Origin: an uncultured Actinomycetes bacterium
Lineage (GTDB): Bacteria > Actinomycetota > Acidimicrobiia > Acidimicrobiales > RAAP-2
Direction: 5' to 3'
Assembly: GCA_903825895.1 (NCBI GenBank)
Contig: CAIKCI010000024.1
Coordinates: forward strand, 29,190 to 93,189
Length of the DNA stretch: 64,000 bases
Shown here: positions 1 through 7,560 of the stretch, in pieces
Position numbering within the stretch: position 1 is the first letter of the stretch
Layout of the letters: every line of letters starts with the position of its first letter
Notes under the pieces: generated by a model
Databases searched by the model: none
Seen by the model: the letters and a program-made list of their open reading frames with translations, nothing else
What the model was told of the DNA's origin: nothing
Program-made: the position numbers and the translations under genes

Positions 1-100
1 GTCATCGCCGACTCGTTGTTTCGCATCTTGAAACCTGACCCTCGGGTCACCTAGGTCGTCCTGCTCAGGAATAGTCGATTTCTCCTAGTAACCTGGCCCC
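1..100. other. Upstream region of the L,D-transpeptidase gene
   Basis: No complete gene lies here. On the plus strand TAACCT (89-94) sits six bases before the GTG start at 101, the spacing expected for a -10 element of a leaderless actinobacterial transcript, but no good -35 is visible. On the minus strand an ATG (complement of 24-26) opens a reading frame that runs off the left edge. It could be the start of a divergent gene, but too little is present to judge. Confidence 0.3.
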
Positions 101-1225
101 GTGGCCCCCAAGCACAAATCGACGAAGAAGTTCAGAACCAAGTCCCTCGTCATTGTGCTGGCCGTGCTCTCTCTCGCCATTATCGGGACGGGCATCGGGA
201 TCGGCATCAGCCACCAGAAAACCACGCAGGCGAGCGCGCCCACGAAACCAGCAACCCTGACGGTTGTCGCCACCACGCCGGGCAACGCTGGAACAGTGTC
301 TTCTCAAGCGGCGATTCGCGTTGAACTTTCAGGGCCCTTAGCCAAATCCAGCCCCCTCCCATCGGTAAGTCCCGCCGTCCCTGGATCGTGGGAGCGACTT
401 TCGGCAACGACCTTGGAATTTGTGCAGCTCGCCAGTTTTGCTCCTGGGCAAAGTGTGACCGTCACCATCCCCGGGGGGCCAACTGGAATCAAGAGCACAA
501 GTGGCGTTCATCTCGCCAGTTCTGTCACCACCACCTTCTCGATCGCACCACTCAGCACGCTGCGGGTTCAACAACTTCTCGCCCAGTTGAACTACCTCCC
601 CGTTTCCTTCACCCCCTCGAATCCTTCGCCAACATATGCGCTAAGTACAGCAACTCTGTTAGGAACGTTTTCGCCTCGTTGGTCCTCGATGCCCGCCACG
701 CTCATGTCACAATGGCAACCCGGCGTTGACAACGTTGTCACAAAAGGTGCCTTGATGGAGTTTGAGAATGTGCACGCGATGAAGACGGACGGCCTCGCCG
801 GACCCACCGTGTGGGCTCAACTCTTGAGCGATGTCGCCCAAGGAAAACTCAATCCGAATCCCTACAACTATGTTTCCGTCACTCAAACGCTCCCTGAAAC
901 ACTGAATCTCTACTCCAATGGGCAAGTGGTCTTCACCGCGAGAGTCAATACCGGAATACCTGGCGCAACCACCGATATCGGGACCTTCCCTGTTTATTTG
1001 CGATATGCCACCACGACCATGAAGGGGACGAATCCCGACGGGTCAACCTACAACGATCCAGGAATACCCTGGGTTAGCTATTTCCATGGTGGCGACGCGC
1101 TTCATGGCTTTGTCCGTTCTTCCTATGGCTCCCCTCAAAGTGTTGGCTGCGTTGAGATGTCGTTCGCCGATGCCGGCACCGTCTGGCCGCAGACCCCTAT
1201 TGGAACACTGGTTACAGTTCAATGA
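101..1225 (+). CDS. L,D-transpeptidase (YkuD fold) with Ig-like and peptidoglycan-binding regions
   Basis: Predicted cell-wall cross-linking enzyme, anchored in the membrane and acting outside it. Basic N-terminus, then a membrane segment at about residues 15-36. A bacterial Ig-like domain covers about 50-150 and a peptidoglycan-binding-like region about 151-250, with the typical DGLAGPTVW signature. A YkuD catalytic domain covers about 255-374. The catalytic pair H335 and C350 has the usual spacing. The motif around the cysteine reads SVGCVEM, whereas the family normally has SHGC followed by V/I and R, so both the His next to Gly-Cys and the following Arg are replaced. Starts with GTG. A sortase gene follows 25 bp downstream on the same strand, suggesting a small cell-surface operon. 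Function is assigned by family; activity of the variant site is uncertain. Confidence 0.85.
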   Translation: MAPKHKSTKKFRTKSLVIVLAVLSLAIIGTGIGIGISHQKTTQASAPTKPATLTVVATTPGNAGTVSSQAAIRVELSGPLAKSSPLPSVSPAVPGSWERLSATTLEFVQLASFAPGQSVTVTIPGGPTGIKSTSGVHLASSVTTTFSIAPLSTLRVQQLLAQLNYLPVSFTPSNPSPTYALSTATLLGTFSPRWSSMPATLMSQWQPGVDNVVTKGALMEFENVHAMKTDGLAGPTVWAQLLSDVAQGKLNPNPYNYVSVTQTLPETLNLYSNGQVVFTARVNTGIPGATTDIGTFPVYLRYATTTMKGTNPDGSTYNDPGIPWVSYFHGGDALHGFVRSSYGSPQSVGCVEMSFADAGTVWPQTPIGTLVTVQ

Positions 1226-1250
1226 TGGTCGCCGATTCAAGAGCTAATGC

Positions 1251-2213
1251 ATGACTGATCTCACTCCGGTCCCCGAGGATGCCGACCTCACGCCTCTTCC
1301 AAGCTCTCCACGCGATCGCATAGGCCAGATTGCTGGCATTGCCGGCAAGGTCTTGATCGGAGCCGGCGTCATTGTTTTGCTGTTCGCCGTGTTCCAAGTT
1401 TTTGGAACGGGCTATATCCAATCTCAGCACCAAAGTTCGCTCCGCTCGACGTTCGAGAAACAGCTCCAAGCTGCGCCCCCTACGACCACGACCGTCGTCC
1501 CCGGGCCGCCTACGACGGTCGGCACCCTTCCCACGCCATCAACCGGATCTCCCACTGCCATTATTGAGATCCCTCTGATTCATGTGAACCAAGTGGTCAT
1601 CCAAGGCACGAATGACGCGCAACTACAACAAGGTCCTGGCCACTACACCAACACCCCCCTTCCCGGCCAGACTGGCAATGTGGGGATAGCGGGCCACCGC
1701 ACCACGTGGGGCCACCCTTTTTATAATCTCAATCAGCTGAAGCCCGGAAATAAAATTATCTTGGTCACCACCTACGGCACCTTCACCTATCACGTCACCA
1801 CGTCACAGATTGTCGCCCCAAGCGATGTCGCAGTCCTTAACCCCACGCCGAACGCCACGGTTACCCTGACGACCTGTAACCCTCGCTATTCCGCGGCACA
1901 GCGATTAGTCGTCTCAGCCGCGCTCTTCAGTTCTTCAACAGCCACCATCGCCTCGTCAACGACGACCACCACCTCAACGCCAGGCAAGTCAACGTCGACC
2001 ACGACCGCACCCGTTCAAAGCAGTAATAGTCAGAGTTGGGTTCCGTCAGTGCTCTTGGGCCTCCTCACGGCCCTGCTCGGAGCGGCGACCCTAATTTTGA
2101 AGCGCCGGATCAAGCCTGCGTGGGCCGTCTACCTCGTGGGTGGAATCGTGACCTTTGGAGCACTGATGTTCTTCTTTGGCGCCATCTCTCAGATTCTTCC
2201 CAGCAGCATTTAA
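1251..2213 (+). CDS. Class E sortase
   Basis: Membrane-anchored transpeptidase that would attach or link surface proteins. Membrane segment at about residues 30-52, a Thr/Pro-rich linker (about 75-102), then the sortase beta-barrel. The catalytic residues are visible: H149 in AGHRTTWG, C209 in TLTTCNPRYS and R218. The TLTTC motif and the actinobacterial setting fit class E. After the catalytic domain come a long Ser/Thr-rich stretch and two C-terminal hydrophobic helices (about 263-282 and 290-313), an unusual double anchor in addition to the N-terminal one. It probably shares a transcript with the upstream L,D-transpeptidase. It overlaps the convergent dinB by 4 bp. No LPXTG-type substrate gene is in the window. 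Confidence 0.88.
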   Translation: MTDLTPVPEDADLTPLPSSPRDRIGQIAGIAGKVLIGAGVIVLLFAVFQVFGTGYIQSQHQSSLRSTFEKQLQAAPPTTTTVVPGPPTTVGTLPTPSTGSPTAIIEIPLIHVNQVVIQGTNDAQLQQGPGHYTNTPLPGQTGNVGIAGHRTTWGHPFYNLNQLKPGNKIILVTTYGTFTYHVTTSQIVAPSDVAVLNPTPNATVTLTTCNPRYSAAQRLVVSAALFSSSTATIASSTTTTTSTPGKSTSTTTAPVQSSNSQSWVPSVLLGLLTALLGAATLILKRRIKPAWAVYLVGGIVTFGALMFFFGAISQILPSSI

Positions 2214-3550
2214 GACTCCTCGCTGTCCGAATCGACTGCTGGGGGTCCAAAAGGCTGGCTCCGTTGCTCGGGGATCACCAAACCCGTGCGTTCCAGCATT
2301 GAAGCAGCCCCCAGAATATTGTGGCCAAAACGAGCACGGATTTCATCAACCGCATCATCAAGCGTTGCCCGCTCTAACTGCAACCACGCCGCTTGTGCCT
2401 TGAGGTCTTCAGTGCTGTTCGAGCCCACGTCGAGTTGGAGTTGAACTGGCGTCGAGGAGTCTTCGAGGTTGCTCGTCGAGACGCCGAGGAGGCGAACTCC
2501 TTGGTCGATTTCCAAAGTCCCCAGTAATGCCGTCCCCACCGCCAAGATCGCCTCGGGGTCGTCAATCCCGCTCACCATGGTGTGCGCTCGTGAGACCATC
2601 GAAAAGTCCGAATATTTGACCTTGATCGAGATCGTCCTCCCCCTCCGATCGGCACTGCGCAGTGCATTGGCCACACTCAGACTAAGTCGGCGCAGACGGC
2701 CCTCAAGTTCTTCACGCACGACAATATCGGTGGCATAGGTCTCTTCATGGCCGATGGACTTTGACGCCACGTCGGCTACGACGACTCTCGGATCTTCTCC
2801 TCGGGCTAGGCCGATGAGCGTGGCTGCATGATGGTGGCCCACGTGAATTGCCAGGACATCAGGAGCCATTTCTGCGAGTTCTTTGACGTGCTCAATCCCT
2901 AGGCGCCCCAGCGTCTTGGCCGTTGCTGGTCCAACTCCATAGAGAGCTCGCACGGGGAATTGATTGAGATACTCGCGCACTTCATCTTGGAGCACGACGA
3001 AGACGCCTGGGCCAGGTTTTATTTTTCCGGCATTGATTGTTGGCTTCGCATCACGAGAGGCAAGCTTGGCGACCAATTTTGAAGGCCCAACGCCAATCCC
3101 ACAGTTGAGACGAAGATCATCGTGAATCCGTCGTTCGATGGAGCGGGCAATCGTCAGAGGGCTCCCCAGCAGCGATGTCGCCCCGGTGACGTCAACAAAG
3201 GCTTCATCAAGACCCAAGGGTTCAACGAGGGGAGAATGGTCGAGAAGTATTTCTTTGAGCTCTCTCGAGACCTCCGCATAGCGAGAGATCTTTCCCGGCA
3301 GCACAATGGCATCAGGACAAAGCCGTTTTGCCGTAACCATGGGCATAGCTGAGTGAATACCAAACTTCCTTGCCTCGTAGGTGCACGAGGCCACCACTCC
3401 TCGCCCACCATCGCCACCAACCAACACAGCTTTTCCCCGAAGCGTGGGGTCGTCCCTCACCTCGACCGAGGCAAAAAACGAGTCCATATCTACGAGCAAA
3501 ATGGCAGGGTGTAACTCTCCCGAACGATCCTCGTGAGGGAGATCAGCCAT
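2210..3550 (-). CDS. dinB: DNA polymerase IV (Y-family translesion polymerase)
   Basis: Error-prone polymerase for bypass of damaged template. The palm motif around D21 (LLVDMDSFFASVE) and the second catalytic pair D115-E116 (GLDEAFVDVTG) are both present. Most DinB proteins have Ser before the hydrophobic-Asp-Glu; here it is Gly. The helix-hairpin-helix region (ALYGVGPATAKTLGRLG) and little-finger domain follow. The C-terminal tail (after about 400) is an actinobacterial-style extension without an obvious beta-clamp motif at the very end. The ATG start overlaps the upstream PIG-L gene by 8 bp, so it is translated in the nrdR - PIG-L - dinB chain. No SOS box is directly in front; damage control would have to come from upstream. 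Confidence 0.93.
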   Translation of the reverse strand: MADLPHEDRSGELHPAILLVDMDSFFASVEVRDDPTLRGKAVLVGGDGGRGVVASCTYEARKFGIHSAMPMVTAKRLCPDAIVLPGKISRYAEVSRELKEILLDHSPLVEPLGLDEAFVDVTGATSLLGSPLTIARSIERRIHDDLRLNCGIGVGPSKLVAKLASRDAKPTINAGKIKPGPGVFVVLQDEVREYLNQFPVRALYGVGPATAKTLGRLGIEHVKELAEMAPDVLAIHVGHHHAATLIGLARGEDPRVVVADVASKSIGHEETYATDIVVREELEGRLRRLSLSVANALRSADRRGRTISIKVKYSDFSMVSRAHTMVSGIDDPEAILAVGTALLGTLEIDQGVRLLGVSTSNLEDSSTPVQLQLDVGSNSTEDLKAQAAWLQLERATLDDAVDEIRARFGHNILGAASMLERTGLVIPEQRSQPFGPPAVDSDSEES

Positions 3551-4265
3551 CGAGGCGAAGGTGGCGAAAGCCCTCGGCCGCCGCTACACCGACCACCTTG
3601 CCGTCGCGTATGGCTTGTTGACGAATTGATTCCGCAACCCATTCGAGATCGTCGGAGAGTTGCGATCGATGCGCCGTCACCGCCGTTACTTTTTGATCGA
3701 TCGTGTCAGTAACGTCAACAAAACAGTCGGCGTCCAAGGTCCCGCTGAGGAGTACGTTGCGCACTTGGTGAGCGGGGCCTCTTGAGGGAAAGTACAACGG
3801 CATCGCCGCCGCAGGAGCGACCGCGTCAAGAACAGCGAACCCTCCCGCTCGATGATCTTGGTGGTTGACATAGACCGAACCGAAGAACACGGCTGTGGGG
3901 TCGTGACTGACAACGATCTCAGGTCGAATGGTTCTAATTCTGGCCACTATTTCTTCAATGAGGTTCTGGCGTGATGCCACCTCGCCGTCAGGAATTCCCA
4001 TCAATTCGACCTCTTGGACGCCCAATGCCTTTGCAGCGTTATGGACTTCATCGGAGCGCGTTGTCATCAATGTGTTCGCGTTGGTGGCGGCGTCGTGGGT
4101 TCCCTTGCCACCATCGGTCAGCACCACCAAATGAACGTCAGCTCCTTGAGCCACCCACTTCGCCAACGAGCCTGCACACGCCACGTCAGCATCGTCGGGA
4201 TGCGCATAGATAGCCAGAACTTTCGATGGGATGAAGTCAAAGAGTTCGGTTCGGCGTGTCGTCAT
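3543..4265 (-). CDS. PIG-L / LmbE family deacetylase
   Basis: Zinc-dependent N-deacetylase family that includes MshB and Mca of mycothiol metabolism and GlcNAc-phosphatidylinositol deacetylases. The metal motif AHPDD is at residues 21-25 (H22, D24, D25), and a second cluster NHQDHR lies mid-protein. The residue usually Glu after HPDD is in the segment ADVACAG here, a modest deviation. Length 240 aa fits the family. The ATG overlaps the nrdR stop by 4 bp, so the two are translationally coupled. The substrate cannot be read from the sequence; a thiol-precursor or amino-sugar conjugate is possible. The neighbours do not decide it. Confidence 0.82.
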   Translation of the reverse strand: MTTRRTELFDFIPSKVLAIYAHPDDADVACAGSLAKWVAQGADVHLVVLTDGGKGTHDAATNANTLMTTRSDEVHNAAKALGVQEVELMGIPDGEVASRQNLIEEIVARIRTIRPEIVVSHDPTAVFFGSVYVNHQDHRAGGFAVLDAVAPAAAMPLYFPSRGPAHQVRNVLLSGTLDADCFVDVTDTIDQKVTAVTAHRSQLSDDLEWVAESIRQQAIRDGKVVGVAAAEGFRHLRLDG

Positions 4266-4732
4266 GGCTTACGCTTTGGTGCGGTCTCTTTCGTCAAGAG
4301 ACCCACCTCGCGTTCAAAGTCTCCGATATCCTCGAACCCTTTGTAGACCGATGCAAAGCGAAGATAGGCAACATCGTCGACCGCTTTCAGTCGCTCGAGG
4401 ACGGCAACCCCAACATCTTGAGTACTCACGCCTTCTCCTCGAGCACGCAACGCTTCTTCGACATCAAGTGCCAGATGATCAATAGCGTCTTCGCTCACCG
4501 GGCGGTTCTTGCAAGCTGAGTTCAGCCCTGTGATCACCTTGAGACGATCAAAGGGTTCCCGCTCTCCCGATCGCTTTTCCACAATCAAGGGCATCTCTTC
4601 AATGCGTTCGAAGGTGGTGAATCGCTGCCCACAGGCGACGCATTCTCTCCTTCGCCGGATCGATCCACCCTCTTCCGCCATGCGTGAGTCAACGACTCGG
4701 TCGTCATCAGCGGTACAGAAGGGACAGCGCAC
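4262..4732 (-). CDS. nrdR: Transcriptional repressor NrdR
   Basis: Regulator of ribonucleotide reductase genes, sensing adenine nucleotides through an ATP-cone. The N-terminal zinc ribbon has C3, C6, C31 and C34 (MRCPFC ... ECVACGQRF) and the ATP-cone covers about residues 49-139. Length 156 aa is typical. Starts with GTG. It stands directly downstream of the LysM division inhibitor gene, in the same order as nrdR next to chiZ/lexA in mycobacteria. No NrdR box is seen in front of it. Confidence 0.95.
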   Translation of the reverse strand: MRCPFCTADDDRVVDSRMAEEGGSIRRRRECVACGQRFTTFERIEEMPLIVEKRSGEREPFDRLKVITGLNSACKNRPVSEDAIDHLALDVEEALRARGEGVSTQDVGVAVLERLKAVDDVAYLRFASVYKGFEDIGDFEREVGLLTKETAPKRKP

Positions 4733-4762
4733 ACCTTCACGTTACTTGGAAGAAGTGCCACT

Positions 4763-5251
4763 TCAAGGGAGAATGACGTGCTCCCCGGCGACAACCTCAT
4801 GGGATCCCAGGGTTCGAGCCATCTGATTCACCAAGATCCCGGCTCGGGAAGGATTGATATGTTCAGCAATGGTGGCAAGCGTGTCGCCGGGTTGCACCAC
4901 GTAGACCGACCCATCTGCCAGCCCAGAGGGTGCCCCTCCCGGTGTGGCCTGTCCCGAGACCGTTACCGTACCGATGCTGGTGAGCGGCAGTGCCAGAAGC
5001 GTGGCGATCGCCAGCCCGAGGACTCCAATGGTGATCCGCCGCCGCCGGAGCTGTCCTCGACGGCGACTACTCCGTCGCTCAGCGAGAGGTCGGCCGCCCC
5101 TGATTGGGGCCTCTGGGCGCAATTCACGAATTGGGGCAGAGTGGCGAGCGTCGTCACCTTCCCTCGGAGTTACCAGCGTGAGAACAGGTTTCGGCCAGAC
5201 TAAGTCCTCAGTCTCTGGGCCTCCTATGAAGGGAAGGGGTGCAATTGCCAT
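4763..5251 (-). CDS. SOS-type LysM membrane protein, likely cell-division inhibitor (YneA/ChiZ/DivS-like)
   Basis: 162 aa protein with a proline/arginine-rich cytoplasmic N-terminus, one membrane helix at about 73-92, and a LysM domain at about 116-162 (SVYVVQPGDTLATIAEHI). An in-frame ATG further upstream (5338) would place the N-terminus over the SOS boxes. The ATG at 5251 has a proper ribosome site (AGAGGAAATATC before it) and is preferred. It diverges from lexA across SOS boxes. This arrangement matches Bacillus yneA-lexA, mycobacterial chiZ (Rv2719c)-lexA and corynebacterial divS, whose products delay division after DNA damage. Function is inferred from domain plus position. Confidence 0.85.
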   Translation of the reverse strand: MAIAPLPFIGGPETEDLVWPKPVLTLVTPREGDDARHSAPIRELRPEAPIRGGRPLAERRSSRRRGQLRRRRITIGVLGLAIATLLALPLTSIGTVTVSGQATPGGAPSGLADGSVYVVQPGDTLATIAEHINPSRAGILVNQMARTLGSHEVVAGEHVILP

Positions 5252-5290
5252 GATATTTCCTCTTGCTTTCTCTCTAGCGACTTCCTCTAT

Positions 5291-5304
5291 CGAACACCTG
5301 TTCG
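5291..5304. promoter_or_regulatory. LexA (SOS) box 1
   Basis: CGAACACCTGTTCG, a full match (read on the minus strand) to the Gram-positive/actinobacterial SOS consensus CGAACRNRYGTTYG. It lies 40 bp before the LysM gene start and 135 bp before lexA. Confidence 0.93.
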
Positions 5305-5318
5305 ACTCTATTCCAGCA

Positions 5319-5332
5319 CGAACAGATGTTCG
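5319..5332. promoter_or_regulatory. LexA (SOS) box 2
   Basis: CGAACAGATGTTCG, a full match to the SOS consensus. Its centre is 28 bp from box 1 and 29 bp from box 3, so the three sites are evenly spaced. Confidence 0.93.
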
Positions 5333-5347
5333 TGTCAAGGATTAATA

Positions 5348-5361
5348 CGAACAGGTGTTTG
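5348..5361. promoter_or_regulatory. LexA (SOS) box 3
   Basis: CGAACAGGTGTTTG, a full match to the SOS consensus, 78 bp before the lexA ATG. Confidence 0.92.
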
Positions 5362-5391
5362 ATTTCTTTGCTTCCATTGGCTATGTTGTAG

Positions 5392-5405
5392 CAAACGGGT
5401 GTTCG
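5392..5405. promoter_or_regulatory. Degenerate LexA (SOS) box 4
   Basis: CAAACGGGTGTTCG has one mismatch in the CGAAC half-site. It lies 34 bp before the lexA ATG, where LexA would block its own promoter or early elongation. Its centre is 44 bp from box 3. Confidence 0.6.
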
Positions 5406-5438
5406 CAAGGAATCTGCCCGCTAACGCAAGGGGGCCAC

Positions 5439-6068
5439 ATGGCTGAAGTTTTAAGCGGTAAACGTAGGGAAATACTGGACTTCATTGGATTATGCCTTCG
5501 AGAAAGGGGATACCCACCGTCCGTCAGGGAAATCGGCACCGCTGTGGGATTGACCTCGTCAGCGACAGTTCACAGCCATCTTGCTGTTCTTCAAAAAGAG
5601 GGATTCTTGGTGAAAGACCCAACAAAGCCTCGAGCGATGACCGTCCAATATGACCCGACCTTCGGTGCCGCAATGGCCTCACAGCCGGTCCGCAGCGTGC
5701 CCTTGGTCGGTACAGTCGCTGCAGGAACCGGCGTCTTGGCTCAAGAAAACGTCGAAGAGCTTTACTCTCTCCCCGAGGAGTTCACCGGCACTGGCGAGAC
5801 CTTCATGCTGAAAGTTCGAGGAGATTCCATGATTAACGATGGAATCTTTGATGGTGACTACGTCGTAGTCCGCCAGCAGCCCGACGCTCAAAATGGCGAC
5901 ATTGTCGTTGCGGGCATCCCCGACGAAGAAGCAACGGTGAAGCGGTTCCGTCAGCAAGGTGCCATGGTCGTCTTGGTCCCAGCTAACGATGCAATGGCTC
6001 CAATGGAGTTCCATGACGAAGATGTTCATATCTACGGCAAGGTGGTTTCTGTCCTTCGCCGTCTCTAA
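5439..6068 (+). CDS. lexA: SOS response repressor LexA
   Basis: Represses damage-inducible genes and self-cleaves with RecA. A winged-helix DNA-binding domain covers about 1-70 (PPSVREIGTAVGLTSSATV). The cleavage pair A95-G96 is in GTVAAGTG, and the catalytic residues are S130 (RGDSMI) and K168 (ATVKRF). A longer reading frame begins at GTG 5355, but that start lies inside an SOS box. The ATG at 5439 is preceded by a strong AAGGGGG ribosome site and gives the usual length (209 aa). Divergent from the LysM inhibitor gene; the shared region holds four SOS boxes, so autoregulation is expected. Confidence 0.97.
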   Translation: MAEVLSGKRREILDFIGLCLRERGYPPSVREIGTAVGLTSSATVHSHLAVLQKEGFLVKDPTKPRAMTVQYDPTFGAAMASQPVRSVPLVGTVAAGTGVLAQENVEELYSLPEEFTGTGETFMLKVRGDSMINDGIFDGDYVVVRQQPDAQNGDIVVAGIPDEEATVKRFRQQGAMVVLVPANDAMAPMEFHDEDVHIYGKVVSVLRRL

Positions 6069-6077
6069 GATCGAACC

Positions 6078-6509
6078 ATGATCGAAGGGATTGCCATCAG
6101 TGCGATTGCTGCGTGGTATCTGACCGGCTTGAGCTGGACGGTCGGTCTTGTCGTCTATCCGTCGTTCTCGCGAGTTGGCGAAGAAACCTGGCAAGAGTTT
6201 CATGCCCACCATGCTCGAGCAATCACCTTTGCTGTCGGCCCTGTTTGGTTCCTGCAAGCCGTCGGACTTTCTCTCTGGCTGATTACCATGAATGGCTCGA
6301 CGTGGGTCACCTGGGCCCTGAGTGCTCTCGGCGCACTCGCCACAGTGGGTCTGACGATTCTGGGCGCCATCCCACGTCACAATCGCCTCACCGCCAAACG
6401 TGAGGTATCTGACATTCAAGGGCTTCTGTACGTTCACTGGTGGCGAACGGCCAGTTGGACACTCTGTGCCGTGGCGTCAACCGTGGCGCTGTTTATGACC
6501 CTTCATTGA
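6078..6509 (+). CDS. Small four-helix integral membrane protein, function unknown
   Basis: 143 aa with four predicted membrane helices (about 8-27, 50-69, 76-98 and 124-142). A His-rich loop, HAHHARAI, follows the first helix. I do not recognise a specific function. The pattern (short membrane protein with conserved His and Tyr-Pro near the first helix) resembles uncharacterised DUF families of small membrane proteins. It begins 9 bp after lexA, so it may be co-transcribed and damage-inducible. Its end overlaps the convergent dapE by 17 bp. Confidence 0.7.
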   Translation: MIEGIAISAIAAWYLTGLSWTVGLVVYPSFSRVGEETWQEFHAHHARAITFAVGPVWFLQAVGLSLWLITMNGSTWVTWALSALGALATVGLTILGAIPRHNRLTAKREVSDIQGLLYVHWWRTASWTLCAVASTVALFMTLH

Positions 6510-7560
6510 GCATGGCCTGAAGGACGCCAGCCAAGGATTCAAGATCGCCAGCGGTGAGACATTCTCCGGAGCGATGGGCGAGGTGCGGATCCCCCGCTCC
6601 AAAGTTGGCAGCCGGGACGCCCCATTCCGTGAAGGTTGCCACATCCGTCCATCCCACTTTCGCACTCACCTCTCCCCCACTCAGTTCAACCAAGCGACCG
6701 AGAATGGGGTGGGTCAAATTCGGCAGGGCTCCCAGTGCTGATTCAGTGATCACCATGGAGTCGCCATGCTCGGGATCGAGATAAGGATCGAGGATGCTCT
6801 CGAGCCAGCGAGCCGCATCCTCACCGCTTCGGTCGGGAGCAAAGCGATAGTTGACCGCAATCGTTACCGAACCGGGAACCACATTCAACGCCCGCCCACC
6901 TTCAATTGTCACCGCTTGGAGCTGTTCACTAAAAATCACTCCATCGATCGGGACTTCTCGCACGGGTGCTGTTGCGATTGCTTGGAGAATATCGCTCGCC
7001 CGGTGAATAGCGTTGACTCCCATGTAGGGCCGAGCGCTATGAGCTTCTTTGCCTCCAAGAGTGATCTGGGCATGAAGCGTCCCTTGACAGCCAGCTTCTA
7101 CGAGTCCGGAAGTCGGCTCCCCCAGAATGGCCACGTCGCCGAGAAGCAGACTGGCATCATGCTGAGCGATTTCGTGGAGACCACTTTCACTTCGAGCGAT
7201 CTCTTCTCGGGCATAAAAAATCCACGTGATGTCTCTACCAGGGTTGGTCAGTGTCTGAGCCAAATGCGTCATCACTGCCAGAGTTCCCTTCATGTCGACA
7301 ATGCCTAAGCCCGAAATAACACCATTTTTTTCTTCGGCTGGACCATGCTCAAGCGGCACCGTGTCGAGATGGCCAGCAACAATGACGCGTTCAGTTCTCC
7401 CCAACTGCGTGCGGGCGACCACATTGTCGCCGATTCGAATCGTCTCAAGGTGGTCGCACGCGCTAAGGAGCGATTCAACCACCCTCGCCAACTCTCCTTC
7501 CGACCGGCTGGGTGAGGCGATGTCCACAAACGACATCGCCAACTCAGTAACGCTGTTCAT
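6493..7560 (-). CDS. dapE: Succinyl-diaminopimelate desuccinylase
   Basis: Removes succinate from N-succinyl-LL-diaminopimelate in the succinylase lysine/peptidoglycan pathway. M20 metallopeptidase motifs are visible: H64 and D66 (AGHLDTVP), D89 (GIVDMKG), the E119-E120 pair (YAREEIA), the GEPT metal-ligand segment and a C-terminal His in AHRSGEC. The mid-domain signature GKEAHSARPY supports DapE over other M20 enzymes. The ATG overlaps the dapD stop by 4 bp, so the genes dapC-dapD-dapE form one unit. Confidence 0.93.
   Translation of the reverse strand: MNSVTELAMSFVDIASPSRSEGELARVVESLLSACDHLETIRIGDNVVARTQLGRTERVIVAGHLDTVPLEHGPAEEKNGVISGLGIVDMKGTLAVMTHLAQTLTNPGRDITWIFYAREEIARSESGLHEIAQHDASLLLGDVAILGEPTSGLVEAGCQGTLHAQITLGGKEAHSARPYMGVNAIHRASDILQAIATAPVREVPIDGVIFSEQLQAVTIEGGRALNVVPGSVTIAVNYRFAPDRSGEDAARWLESILDPYLDPEHGDSMVITESALGALPNLTHPILGRLVELSGGEVSAKVGWTDVATFTEWGVPAANFGAGDPHLAHRSGECLTAGDLESLAGVLQAMLNEGS

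Noticed and set aside
5355..5438. Upstream GTG start for LexA
   Set aside because: It lies inside an SOS box and would add 28 non-conserved residues; ATG 5439 has a strong ribosome site.
5679..6437. Minus-strand 252-codon frame opposite lexA and the small membrane gene
   Set aside because: Antisense to lexA, whose catalytic residues are all intact on the other strand; no domain recognised.
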